Counted from the stretch's first letter, positions 1-7,220 are shown. The stretch is 13,942 nucleotides of DNA from an uncultured Bacilli bacterium (GCA_947630435.1 CANRHO010000012.1:1-13942), one strand, 5' to 3'. Notes: generated from the letters alone by a model not told the origin. Numbers and translations: made by a program.

Positions 1-320
1 TTTTAGCTCATCAAAATTATTTAATTTCTTTGGTAAATGTTAAGGCTGCTGATGCTAGGTTAGCAGATTTATCTGAATTACTACAGATTAAAGAATCTAA
101 AAAAGAAATGCAAGATAAAATTACACAGGCTTACCCTGATGTTAATACTATAGATAATCAAGTAGCAGTGCAAGATGCTAATAATACCCTAGCAACCGCA
201 TCAATTAATATGGCAATGGATGAACTTGGTCCTACCGCAACACCAGAACAAATAAAACAAAGAGGCTTGGAGATACTTAATGAACAAAAAAACATTAATT
301 CTGGTAAAGGTAGTATATAA
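1..320 (+). CDS. 3' end of an unrecognised protein gene (5' partial)
   Basis: The frame is open from position 3 to the TAA at 318-320 and enters from outside the window, so the TTG at position 30 is probably an internal codon and not the start. The visible 106 residues are soluble, rich in Ala, Asn, Gln and Lys, and look mainly helical. They contain the stretches VNVKAADARLADLSELL and QIKQRGLEILNEQK. I see no membrane segment, Cys motif or family signature. The gene ends 4 nt before a strong hairpin terminator that also serves the opposing penicillin-binding protein gene. I do not recognise the family and assign no function. Coding status is likely because the frame is open throughout, amino-acid use is ordinary and a terminator follows the stop. 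Confidence 0.7.
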   Translation, partial: LAHQNYLISLVNVKAADARLADLSELLQIKESKKEMQDKITQAYPDVNTIDNQVAVQDANNTLATASINMAMDELGPTATPEQIKQRGLEILNEQKNINSGKGSI

Positions 321-324
321 TGTT

Positions 325-352
325 AAAACGACTAATTGGTAGTCGTTTTTTT
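325..352. terminator. Bidirectional intrinsic terminator between convergent genes
   Basis: AAAACGACT (325-333) pairs perfectly with AGTCGTTTT (341-349), and A334-T340 adds a tenth pair, leaving a 5-nt loop. Seven T follow on the plus strand (346-352, partly in the stem). On the minus strand the hairpin is followed by a shorter run of four T. It terminates the partial gene upstream and, in the other direction, the PBP gene, whose TAG stop (334-332) lies inside the hairpin. Confidence 0.85.
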
Positions 353-2308
353 AGTAGTTGTTTTTTTTAAGTTTTTGTTTTTACTTTTATAACCTGGTTC
401 AGTTCCTTTTATATAATACAAAATGGTTTTTAATTTTGAATCATTAGTAGCTACTTTACCAGTGTTAATGTCCGTTAATACACCAACTACGTTATCTGGT
501 TTTTCATACCATTTAGCATCTTTATCTCTAAGATAGTTTTCGATTGTGTCTGCCCATATGTTTTTTGCATATTTATATTCTTTACTAGATAGTTTTCTAT
601 TATCATCGTATCCAGTCCAAACCCCAACGACAACATCTGGATTATATCCTACGGTCCATAAATCATAATCGGTAGTTCCGCTTTTAACAGCGTATTTTTT
701 AGTTAGTTTTGGTGCAATTGATGCACAAGTTGGAGAAGTATAACTTTTTAAACTTATATTATATGTATTTGAAAGTAATTCACTTAATATATATGTATAT
801 GATTTATTTAATACTTTATCCTTTTTTTGCTTATGTTCATATATGATGTCACCATTTCCATCTTCTACTTTGTTTATTAGGTGTTCTTTAACACTATACC
901 CGGTGTTTGCAAGTGTTGCATATGCGTTTGTAAATTCTAAAATTGATAATTCATTAGTTCCAAGCGGAAGAGATGCATTAGCTTGTAGTTTACTTGTTAT
1001 TCCCATTTTTTTTGCATATTTTATCATCATATTTTCACCTAAAAAAAGATGAGTTTTAATTGCATATATATTATCTGAATAACATATTGCAAGGGCCATT
1101 GTTATCTTGTCATTTGGATATATATTACCATAATTATTTGGCGAATAAGTTAGTCCGTTACCTAAGGAAAAAGTAGTTGGTTTACTTAAAAAGGTAGTTG
1201 CAGCGGTTAATCCATTTTCTAAAGCAGCGTAATATAAAATGGGTTTCATTGCACTTCCAACTTGTCTTTTTGATTGAACGGCCCTATTATATTGTGATTT
1301 AGAGTAGTCTTTACCACCAGTTAGAGCAATTACTGCTCCTGAATTGGGATCAATTACAACTGAGGATGTTTGCATTTCATCTTTTCCTTCTAAATTATTT
1401 TTTATTGCGTTTTCTAATGCTGTTTGCGCGTTAATATCTAAATTAGTATATATTTTTAGACCCTCCTGTCTTATTGAATCCTCACTTACTATTTTAAGAT
1501 CTTGTAATTCCCTTATAACAGCATCTTGATAATACATTAAAGTAGATAAATTTAAGTTTTCTTTTTTTCCGTAGTATGTTAGTTTTACACTTAAGGTTTC
1601 ATTCATTGTTTTTTGCGATATTATTTTATTATTAACCATTGCTTTTAGAATTTCCTTTTGTCTTTTTTTTGCAGCTATCTCATCATTTAATGGAGAATAA
1701 TTGTCAGGTGATTTTGGAATACCAGCTAACATAGTTGCTTCTGCTAGATTTAAGTCTTTAGCGGATTTATTAAAATAATATAAGGACGCGTTTTCTATTC
1801 CCAATATCCCATTTCCATAATTGATAGTATTTAAATATCCTTCTAGTATTTCGTTTTTTGAATATTGAGTTTCAAGTTTGAAAGCATACCAAGCCTCTTT
1901 TATTTTTCTTGACCATGTTTTTTCAAAAGTTAAAAATAAGTTTCTTGCATACTGTTGTGTTATTGTAGAAGCTCCTTGTGTTAAATCTTTTGACTTAATA
2001 TTTATAAACAAAGATTTTATTGTTCTTGGAATATCAAAGCCATTATGATTATAAAAATTTTTATCTTCTGAATATATTGTTGCATTAATTAAATACTTAG
2101 ATATATCTTTTAGTTTAATCCATTTTTTAGTACCATTATTACCTTCATAAAAACTTTTATCATCCTTATCATACATATATATACTATTAGAGTTTTCTAT
2201 ATCTATTTTAGAACTATATTTAGCATATAAAAATATTAATGAATAACTTGCACAAAAAATAAGCATTAAGGCGATTATTATTTTTGAGATTATTTTGATT
2301 TTTTTCAT
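332..2308 (-). CDS. Class A penicillin-binding protein (bifunctional peptidoglycan glycosyltransferase/transpeptidase, PBP1A type)
   Basis: This membrane enzyme polymerises lipid II glycan chains and crosslinks the stem peptides outside the membrane. A single N-terminal transmembrane segment spans roughly residues 6-29. The GT51 glycosyltransferase domain (about 60-230) shows its hallmarks: EDKNFYNHNGFD with the catalytic Glu at 81, GASTITQQ at 112-119, and the YLNTINYGNGILGIE region at 158-172. The transpeptidase domain (about 310-590) has SxxK as SAMK with nucleophile Ser352, SxN as SDN at 411-413, and KSGTT at 542-546. At 658 aa it is a normal class A length, without PASTA repeats. The tail is a short Lys/Thr low-complexity run encoded across the T-tract of the terminator, and the stop falls inside the hairpin. 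The ATG at 2308 is preceded by an AGAAGGCG ribosome site. It is transcribed alone, divergently from the DUF1934-argS operon. The exact paralog name (ponA, pbpF and so on) cannot be decided. Confidence 0.95.
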   Translation of the reverse strand: MKKIKIISKIIIALMLIFCASYSLIFLYAKYSSKIDIENSNSIYMYDKDDKSFYEGNNGTKKWIKLKDISKYLINATIYSEDKNFYNHNGFDIPRTIKSLFINIKSKDLTQGASTITQQYARNLFLTFEKTWSRKIKEAWYAFKLETQYSKNEILEGYLNTINYGNGILGIENASLYYFNKSAKDLNLAEATMLAGIPKSPDNYSPLNDEIAAKKRQKEILKAMVNNKIISQKTMNETLSVKLTYYGKKENLNLSTLMYYQDAVIRELQDLKIVSEDSIRQEGLKIYTNLDINAQTALENAIKNNLEGKDEMQTSSVVIDPNSGAVIALTGGKDYSKSQYNRAVQSKRQVGSAMKPILYYAALENGLTAATTFLSKPTTFSLGNGLTYSPNNYGNIYPNDKITMALAICYSDNIYAIKTHLFLGENMMIKYAKKMGITSKLQANASLPLGTNELSILEFTNAYATLANTGYSVKEHLINKVEDGNGDIIYEHKQKKDKVLNKSYTYILSELLSNTYNISLKSYTSPTCASIAPKLTKKYAVKSGTTDYDLWTVGYNPDVVVGVWTGYDDNRKLSSKEYKYAKNIWADTIENYLRDKDAKWYEKPDNVVGVLTDINTGKVATNDSKLKTILYYIKGTEPGYKSKNKNLKKTTTKKTTTN

Positions 2309-2366
2309 AATTCGCCTTCTTTCTAATTTTATTATTGCTAAAAAAGCATAAAATATTAGTATTTTG

Positions 2367-2395
2367 TTGACCTTTTTTCTTTTCTATGCTATATT
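2367..2395 (+). promoter_or_regulatory. Sigma-A-type promoter of the DUF1934-argS-rpoE-prfA operon
   Basis: A -35 box TTGACC (2367-2372), a 17-nt spacer and a -10 box TATATT (2390-2395) preceded by an extended -10 TGC. Transcription would begin near 2402, giving a leader of about 22 nt with the AAAGGTG ribosome site before the ATG at 2424. It lies in the divergent gap next to the PBP gene, for which I could not pick out an equally clear promoter. Confidence 0.7.
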
Positions 2396-2423
2396 GACAC
2401 TAGAAAATTTTAAAGGTGTTTTT

Positions 2424-2798
2424 ATGTCTAAAATAAAGATTAAAGCGGTTATTTTCTCAAAGGAAAATAAATATGTAACAGAAAACAAATTAGCGTTAAA
2501 AAAAGATAACGATATAACTTATAACGATAATGGTTCTTTAATTTGTGTATCTATAAATTCAGAAAAAGTTTTATTAAGAAAGGAAAACAAAGACATAAAG
2601 CTCAATTTAGAATTTGAGGAAGGTAAATCATTAATTAGTTTTTATTTGATTAAGGATTTAAATATAAAAATAAAAATAGAAACTAAGACAAAAAGTCTAA
2701 AAATAAATGATAATTTTATTAAAATAGAATATGATTTGTTTATGAATAATGAATTTAGTGATAGTTTTACTTATAACTTAGAATGGAGCGATTTGTAA
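2424..2798 (+). CDS. ywiB: DUF1934 / YwiB-like beta-barrel protein
   Basis: A 124-residue protein with alternating hydrophobic and polar beta strands and no transmembrane segment. It has the pattern of the DUF1934 family (B. subtilis YwiB, calycin-like small beta barrel): an early IKIKAVIFS strand, a central LNLEFEEGKSLISFYLI region, and a C-terminal YDLFMNN...YNLEWSDL repeat of strands. The family's function is not established. Position directly before argS is the usual arrangement and is the strongest support. I chose the ATG at 2424 because it follows an AAAGGTG site and lies downstream of the promoter; the longer frame opening at 2364 would start inside the promoter without a ribosome site. 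The TAA stop (2796-2798) shares one base with the argS start (TAATG), implying translational coupling. Confidence 0.75.
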   Translation: MSKIKIKAVIFSKENKYVTENKLALKKDNDITYNDNGSLICVSINSEKVLLRKENKDIKLNLEFEEGKSLISFYLIKDLNIKIKIETKTKSLKINDNFIKIEYDLFMNNEFSDSFTYNLEWSDL

Positions 2799-4426
2799 TG
2801 AACTTAAAACAAAAAATAAAAGATATTATTTTTTTAGCATTAAAGGAATTATCCATTGAATTTGATAAAGAAAGAATAGTTGTTGAAATTCCTAAAAAAC
2901 GTGAAAACGGAGATTTTTCAAGTAATATTGCTATGCAACTTGCTAAATTATTACATGATAATCCAGTTAGTATTGCTAAAAACTTAGTAGAAGCAATTAA
3001 GAAAAATAAAGAAATAGAAAAAATAGATATAGCAGGGCCTGGATTTATTAATATTTATCTAAATGATAAATATGTTTTTAGCGGTATAAAAAACGTAATA
3101 AATAAAAATGAAGATTATGGAAAAAGCGAAATAGGAAATAAAAAAAAGATTGATATAGAGTTTGTTAGTGCTAATCCAACAGGAATTTTGCACCTGGGTA
3201 CTGCACGTGGAGCTGCATATGGTTCAAATTTAGCTAATGTTCTTACGTTTGCAGGATATGATGTTACTAAAGAATATTATATAAATGATGCTGGTAATCA
3301 AATAAATAATCTTGGAATATCTGTTAAGGAAAGATATAAGGGGTTGTGTGGTCTGCAAGAAAATATGCCAGAAGACGGATACTATGGGAAAGAGATAATT
3401 GATATAGCTAAATTTATTAAGGATAATCATGGTAAAGATAAGTTAGAAACAAATTTAGAATATTTTAAAAAAGTAGCAGTTGATTACCTTCTTAACATAA
3501 TAAAAACAGATTTATCTAATTTTGGAGTAGAATTTGATGTGTGGACATCAGAAAAGGATATACGTGCCAAAGGGAGAATAGAACAGTCTTTAAAAATTTT
3601 AGATGAAAAGGATTTAATATATAAAAAGGATAATGCAGTGTTTCTTAAAACTACCGTATATGGAGATGATAAAGATAGAGTTTTAATTAAATCTGATGGT
3701 AGTTATACATATCTAGTACCAGATATTGCATATCATTTAGATAAGTTTGATAGAGGATTTGATGAATTAGTTGATGTGTTTGGAGCAGATCATCATAGTT
3801 ATGTATCAAGACTTAAAGCAAGCATAGAAGCTTTAGGTTATGATAAAGATAAGTTAGAAGTAAGGCTCCTTCAAATGGTTAGGTTACTTAAAGGTGGAAA
3901 TATTGTGAAAATGAGTAAAAGAATAGGTGACAACATAACCATATCAGAACTAGTTGATGAAATTGGTAAAGACTCTGCAAGATATTTTTTCGCAACAAGA
4001 AGTTTAGATGGTCAAATGGATTTTGATATAAATTTAGCTGTTAAAAAATCAAATGATAACCCATTTTTCTATGTTGGATATGCACATGCTAGGATATGTT
4101 CGATTTTAAAAGAGGCTATGCAAAATAATATTGATATTAATACTAATGTTAAAGATATAATGGATGCTGATTCTAAAGCGCTTTTACTTAAGGTTTATGA
4201 ATTCATTGATGTGGTAGAGACTTCTGCCATAAAAAAAGAACCTTATTTAATTACAAATTATGTGTATGATTTAGCATGTTTGTTCCATAATTATTATGGA
4301 AAACATAGAATATTAACTGATGATAGAAGTTTGTCATCACAAAGATTAGGTTTGATAAAGACCGTTCAAATAACAATAAAAAATGCCTTAAGGCTTATTG
4401 GTGTTGCTGCACCTGATAAAATGTAG
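2798..4426 (+). CDS. argS: Arginyl-tRNA synthetase
   Basis: Charges tRNA-Arg with arginine in the cytoplasm (class I synthetase). The N-terminal additional domain is visible to about residue 85 (NGDFSSNIAMQLAK and AGPGFINIYL). The catalytic Rossmann core carries NPTGILHLGTARGAA, the HIGH-equivalent being HLGT at 132-135, with VKMSKR at 370-375 (KMSK 371-374). A helical anticodon-binding DALR domain runs from about residue 425 to the end, closing with the typical LRLIGVAAPDKM. Length 542 aa is slightly short but complete. I start at ATG 2798, overlapping the upstream TAA, because GGAG at 2785-2788 is spaced 9 nt from it; the in-frame ATG at 2783 would sit ahead of that site. The second His of the HIGH signature is Thr here. 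The gene ends in TAG, part of the TAGGAGG that forms the rpoE ribosome site. Confidence 0.97.
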   Translation: MNLKQKIKDIIFLALKELSIEFDKERIVVEIPKKRENGDFSSNIAMQLAKLLHDNPVSIAKNLVEAIKKNKEIEKIDIAGPGFINIYLNDKYVFSGIKNVINKNEDYGKSEIGNKKKIDIEFVSANPTGILHLGTARGAAYGSNLANVLTFAGYDVTKEYYINDAGNQINNLGISVKERYKGLCGLQENMPEDGYYGKEIIDIAKFIKDNHGKDKLETNLEYFKKVAVDYLLNIIKTDLSNFGVEFDVWTSEKDIRAKGRIEQSLKILDEKDLIYKKDNAVFLKTTVYGDDKDRVLIKSDGSYTYLVPDIAYHLDKFDRGFDELVDVFGADHHSYVSRLKASIEALGYDKDKLEVRLLQMVRLLKGGNIVKMSKRIGDNITISELVDEIGKDSARYFFATRSLDGQMDFDINLAVKKSNDNPFFYVGYAHARICSILKEAMQNNIDINTNVKDIMDADSKALLLKVYEFIDVVETSAIKKEPYLITNYVYDLACLFHNYYGKHRILTDDRSLSSQRLGLIKTVQITIKNALRLIGVAAPDKM

Positions 4427-4438
4427 GAGGAATTAATA

Positions 4439-4858
4439 ATGAATGTTAAAAAAATGCCTTTAGAGGAATTGGAATTATTATCATATACTGATATAGCTTA
4501 TGAATTATTAAAAGAAGAAAAAAAACCTAAAACGACGCCAGTTTTGTTTGGCGAAGTATGCAAGTTGCTTAAAATAAATGATGATAACATGATGGATATG
4601 ATTGGCGAATTTTATACAAACTTAACTACTGATAAAAGATTCTTGCTTTTAGATAGTAGAAAGTGGGATTTAAAAGAGTTTCATTCCGTAAAAACCATCA
4701 TTGATGAAGAAGATGAAGAAGACGAAGATGAAGAAGTTGTTGAAGAAACAGAAGATGATTCAATCGAGAGTAACATAGATGATTTCGAAGCCACGGATGA
4801 TGAAATGGATGATTTAGAGGATTTAGTTGTAGTAACAGAAGAAGAGATGGAAGAATAG
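4439..4858 (+). CDS. rpoE: DNA-directed RNA polymerase delta subunit
   Basis: The delta subunit is found in Bacilli and Mollicutes. It binds core RNA polymerase, lowers non-specific nucleic-acid binding and favours recycling. Residues 1 to about 85 form the winged-helix HARE-HTH domain (SYTDIAYELLKEEKK, then VLFGEVCKLLKI and DKRFLLLDSRKWDL). From about residue 88 to 139 the chain is almost purely Glu and Asp, the disordered acidic tail that defines the subunit. Part of the tail is encoded by an imperfect GAA/GAT/GAC triplet run (4703-4736) that could vary in length by slippage. The start at 4439 follows a strong TAGGAGG site that includes the argS stop. The TAG stop directly abuts the prfA ATG with no spacer. 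Confidence 0.95.
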   Translation: MNVKKMPLEELELLSYTDIAYELLKEEKKPKTTPVLFGEVCKLLKINDDNMMDMIGEFYTNLTTDKRFLLLDSRKWDLKEFHSVKTIIDEEDEEDEDEEVVEETEDDSIESNIDDFEATDDEMDDLEDLVVVTEEEMEE

Positions 4859-5914
4859 ATGTTTCAAAGATTAGATGCTATAAAGCAAAGAAACGAATTT
4901 ATAACTAGTGAATTAACTAAACCAGAAGTTATAAGTGATGTTACAAAAACCGCTAAATTATCTAAAGAACAATCTGATTTATCAGAAATAATAGAGTGCT
5001 ATAATGAGTATTTAAAAGCAAAGCAAGATTATGAAGAAGCAAAGTCTTTAGCAAGTGATCCGGAATTGGGCGAGTTTGCTAAAGAAGAAGAACAAAAACA
5101 AGAAATACTTCAAAAAAGTCTTGAAAAAAAGCTTGAAATCTTATTATTACCTAAAGATCCAAATGATGGTAAAAACATAATCGTTGAGATACGTGGTGCA
5201 GCTGGTGGAGATGAAGCAAATATATTTGCAGGAGATTTATACAACATGTACACAAGATATGCTGAAAACCAAGGATTTAAGGTTGAAAATTTAGAAAGTA
5301 CACCCGGATCTAGTGGTGGGTTTTCAGAAATCTCTTTTATGATAAAAGGGGATAATGTGTATTCAAAATTAAAGTATGAATCAGGAGCTCACCGTGTACA
5401 AAGAGTTCCTACAACTGAATCTCAAGGAAGGGTACATACGTCTACCGCTACGGTACTTGTTATGCCTGAAGTAGATGATTTAGATTATGAACTTGATATG
5501 AATGAGGTTAGAATAGATATTACACGTGCTAGTGGAAATGGCGGTCAAGGAGTAAATACCACCGACAGTGCTGTGCGTTTAACGCATATTCCAACTGGTA
5601 TAGTTGTTTATTCCCAAACCGAAAGAAGTCAAATAAAAAATAAGGAAAAAGGTTTAAAAATATTAAAATCTAGAATTTATGATCTTAAGATGAGAGAACA
5701 AGAAAAAGAGGTTGGCTCGATAAGAAAAAGTAAAATTGGTACCGGTGATAGGTCTGAGAAAATAAGGACATATAACTATCCACAAAACAGGGTCACTGAT
5801 CATAGGATAGGGTTTACAACCAACTCATTAGACAGAGTAATGAATGGTAAGCTAGATGAAATAATAGAAGCGCTAATAACAGAAGATCAAAGAAGAAAAT
5901 TGGCTGAAGAGTGA
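4859..5914 (+). CDS. prfA: Peptide chain release factor 1
   Basis: Recognises UAA and UAG in the ribosomal A site and triggers hydrolysis of peptidyl-tRNA. The recognition tripeptide of RF1 (PxT) is P184-T185-T186 in the conserved RVPTTESQGRVHTS context, which separates it from RF2 (SPF). The catalytic GGQ is at 228-230 in ASGNGGQGVNTTDSAVR. An N-terminal helical domain with coiled-coil character covers about residues 1-95, and GAAGGDEANIFA begins the core. Length 351 aa is normal. The start codon touches the rpoE TAG stop (TAGATG), and only a weak GGAAGAA lies upstream, so expression probably depends on translational coupling. The gene itself ends in TGA, read by RF2. Its product is the substrate of the next gene, prmC. 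Its last codons form the 5' arm of a terminator-like hairpin. Confidence 0.97.
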   Translation: MFQRLDAIKQRNEFITSELTKPEVISDVTKTAKLSKEQSDLSEIIECYNEYLKAKQDYEEAKSLASDPELGEFAKEEEQKQEILQKSLEKKLEILLLPKDPNDGKNIIVEIRGAAGGDEANIFAGDLYNMYTRYAENQGFKVENLESTPGSSGGFSEISFMIKGDNVYSKLKYESGAHRVQRVPTTESQGRVHTSTATVLVMPEVDDLDYELDMNEVRIDITRASGNGGQGVNTTDSAVRLTHIPTGIVVYSQTERSQIKNKEKGLKILKSRIYDLKMREQEKEVGSIRKSKIGTGDRSEKIRTYNYPQNRVTDHRIGFTTNSLDRVMNGKLDEIIEALITEDQRRKLAEE

Positions 5915-5930
5915 TTCTTCAGCTGTTTTT
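5903..5930 (+). terminator. Terminator-like hairpin spanning the prfA stop codon
   Basis: GCTGAAGA (5903-5910) pairs perfectly with TCTTCAGC (5916-5923), with a 5-nt loop that holds the prfA TGA stop (5912-5914). TGTTTTT follows (5924-5930). This has the form of an intrinsic terminator or attenuator. It ends 12 nt before the prmC start and could reduce read-through into prmC-spoIIR-mntP, with a ribosome terminating on prfA able to block its folding. Confidence 0.65.
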
Positions 5931-5942
5931 ATGGGAGATTAC

Positions 5943-6659
5943 ATGGAAAAAGAAATAGAATATTTAAAAAAATATTATAATGGTGATATAAATGATGCAA
6001 TTAAAAGATTAGAAGATGGAGAACCCGTTCAATACATAGTTGGTAATGTAGATTTTTATGGTTATTTTTTAGATGTCGATAAAAGAGTATTAATACCAAG
6101 AAGAGAAACGGAGGAACTAGTAGAAGAAGTAATAAAACGTTCTAAAGCCTTTAATAATCCTGTTATAGTAGATGTAGGAACAGGAAGTGGTGCAATTGCC
6201 ATTAGTTTATCAAAAGAACTTAATATCAAAATTTACGCATCAGACATAAGTACTGACGCTTTAGAAGTTGCTAAATATAATGTAATTAAGAATAATGCTA
6301 ATGTAGATTTTTTAAATGGTGATATGCTAAAACCATACATAAAAAATAATGTTAAAGTAGATATCATAGTAAGTAATCCACCATATATAAAAGAAGGTGA
6401 ACAAATAGAAGATGTAGTTCGTAATAATGAGCCTCACATTGCTTTATTTGCGAAGAATAAAGGTTTAGAATTTTACGAAAGCATATTAAAAGACGCTAAA
6501 AAAATATTAAACGATAAATTTTTAATCGCTTTTGAAATCGGCCAAACCCAGGGTGAAAAAATTAAATTGTTAGCAACAAAGTATTTAGGAAAAGTAAATG
6601 TCGAGATAAAAAAGGATTTGTCTGAAAAAAATAGATATGTATTTGTATATAATTATTAA
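5943..6659 (+). CDS. prmC: Release factor glutamine methyltransferase PrmC (HemK)
   Basis: Methylates the Gln of the GGQ motif in release factors RF1 and RF2 using S-adenosylmethionine, which speeds termination. The conserved entry GEPVQYIVGNVDFYG is followed by LIPRRETEELVEEV, SAM motif I as DVGTGSGAIA (77-86), an acidic DIS after strand 2, and the diagnostic substrate-binding NPPY at 145-148. I start at ATG 5943, preceded by GGGAG at 5933-5937; the in-frame ATG at 5931 has no ribosome site and would come directly from the T-tract of the hairpin. The protein is then 238 aa against about 280 in most members. The shortening is at the N-terminal helical domain, about 25 residues before the GEPVQYI segment, while the methyltransferase domain is complete. 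It follows its substrate gene prfA, the common order. Confidence 0.95.
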   Translation: MEKEIEYLKKYYNGDINDAIKRLEDGEPVQYIVGNVDFYGYFLDVDKRVLIPRRETEELVEEVIKRSKAFNNPVIVDVGTGSGAIAISLSKELNIKIYASDISTDALEVAKYNVIKNNANVDFLNGDMLKPYIKNNVKVDIIVSNPPYIKEGEQIEDVVRNNEPHIALFAKNKGLEFYESILKDAKKILNDKFLIAFEIGQTQGEKIKLLATKYLGKVNVEIKKDLSEKNRYVFVYNY

Positions 6660-6692
6660 AAATTACCCACTAATTAATAGAGGGTGATTTTT
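6658..6692 (+). promoter_or_regulatory. Hairpin enclosing the spoIIR ribosome binding site
   Basis: AAAAATTACCC (6658-6668) pairs with GGGTGATTTTT (6682-6692) over 11 bp with one G-T wobble. Inside it, CTA/TAG adds three more pairs. The 3' arm contains the GAGGGTGA ribosome site of spoIIR (start 6696), so folding would hide that site. The symmetrical A-tract and T-tract also allow reading it as a weak intrinsic terminator after prmC. Either way it would lower basal spoIIR expression from the housekeeping transcript. Confidence 0.5.
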
Positions 6693-6695
6693 AAT

Positions 6696-7220
6696 ATGAA
6701 AAAAGTTATTGTTATTTTTGCATTCTTAGTAATTTTAATGACATTTTATAAATCCAATTTAAAAGAAACTATTAAAATACCTGATTCTGCTATTAGATTT
6801 AGAGTTTTAGCAAACAGTAATTCTCCTAGAGATCAGAAAATAAAGCAAGATGTAAGGGATAAAATGCAAAAAGAGTTATATAGTTTGCTTAAAAGTACAA
6901 AGGATATTAACGAAGCAAGGGTTTTAATAAAAAATAATATGAATAATTTTGATAGTTTAATAGGTAATGAAATGAAAAATATTGAATATTCTTATACAAT
7001 TGATTATGGTATACATGAATTTCCAGAAAAAACATATAAAGGCATAACATATGACGCTGGTAATTATGAGTCACTTTTGGTTACTTTAGGAGAAGGCAAA
7101 GGAGATAATTGGTGGTGTGTTTTGTTTCCTCCATTATGTTTGTTAGAAGCTGAAGAAGAAGATACTAGTGAGGTAGAGTATAAATCATTTATAAAAGAAA
7201 TAATTGAAAAATATTTTTAA
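6696..7220 (+). CDS. spoIIR: Stage II sporulation protein R (SpoIIR)
   Basis: In endospore formers this protein is made in the forespore, exported, and activates the SpoIIGA protease that processes pro-sigma-E in the mother cell. A single N-terminal hydrophobic segment (about residues 3-17, after Lys-Lys) is a signal or anchor. Two family signatures are clear: IRFRVLANSNSPRDQ at 33-47 with a following VRD, and the conserved C-terminal block from 123, ending in DNWWCVLFPPLC at 137-148. At 174 aa it is shorter than the B. subtilis protein (about 224 aa), lacking much of its C-terminal tail but keeping all recognisable motifs. I chose ATG 6696 over the GTG at 6684 because GAGGGTGA lies 9 nt before it. 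No sigma-F promoter stood out upstream. The gene suggests sporulation ability or a recent sporulating ancestor. Confidence 0.93.
   Translation: MKKVIVIFAFLVILMTFYKSNLKETIKIPDSAIRFRVLANSNSPRDQKIKQDVRDKMQKELYSLLKSTKDINEARVLIKNNMNNFDSLIGNEMKNIEYSYTIDYGIHEFPEKTYKGITYDAGNYESLLVTLGEGKGDNWWCVLFPPLCLLEAEEEDTSEVEYKSFIKEIIEKYF

Noticed and set aside
843..1529. Two plus-strand open frames inside the PBP gene
   Set aside because: They oppose a gene with intact catalytic motifs, have no supporting start signals and resemble no protein family.
2309..2400. Promoter for the minus-strand PBP gene
   Set aside because: Several TATGCT- and TAATAT-like boxes exist in this AT-rich gap, but none pairs with a convincing -35 at the right spacing.
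2364..2423. Longer N-terminus for the DUF1934 protein from the TTG at 2364
   Set aside because: It would start within the promoter -35 region and lacks a ribosome site; ATG 2424 has AAAGGTG upstream.
4703..4736. GAA/GAT triplet repeat as a phase-variation tract
   Set aside because: The repeat is imperfect and keeps frame; it simply encodes the acidic tail expected of RNA polymerase delta.
5912..5914. Mycoplasma-type code with TGA as Trp
   Set aside because: TGA ends prfA exactly where the family ends, and TGG is used for Trp in the conserved motifs of several genes.
6600..6695. Sigma-F promoter before spoIIR
   Set aside because: A GTATA occurs at 6645-6649, but the matching -10 element is not found at the expected distance.
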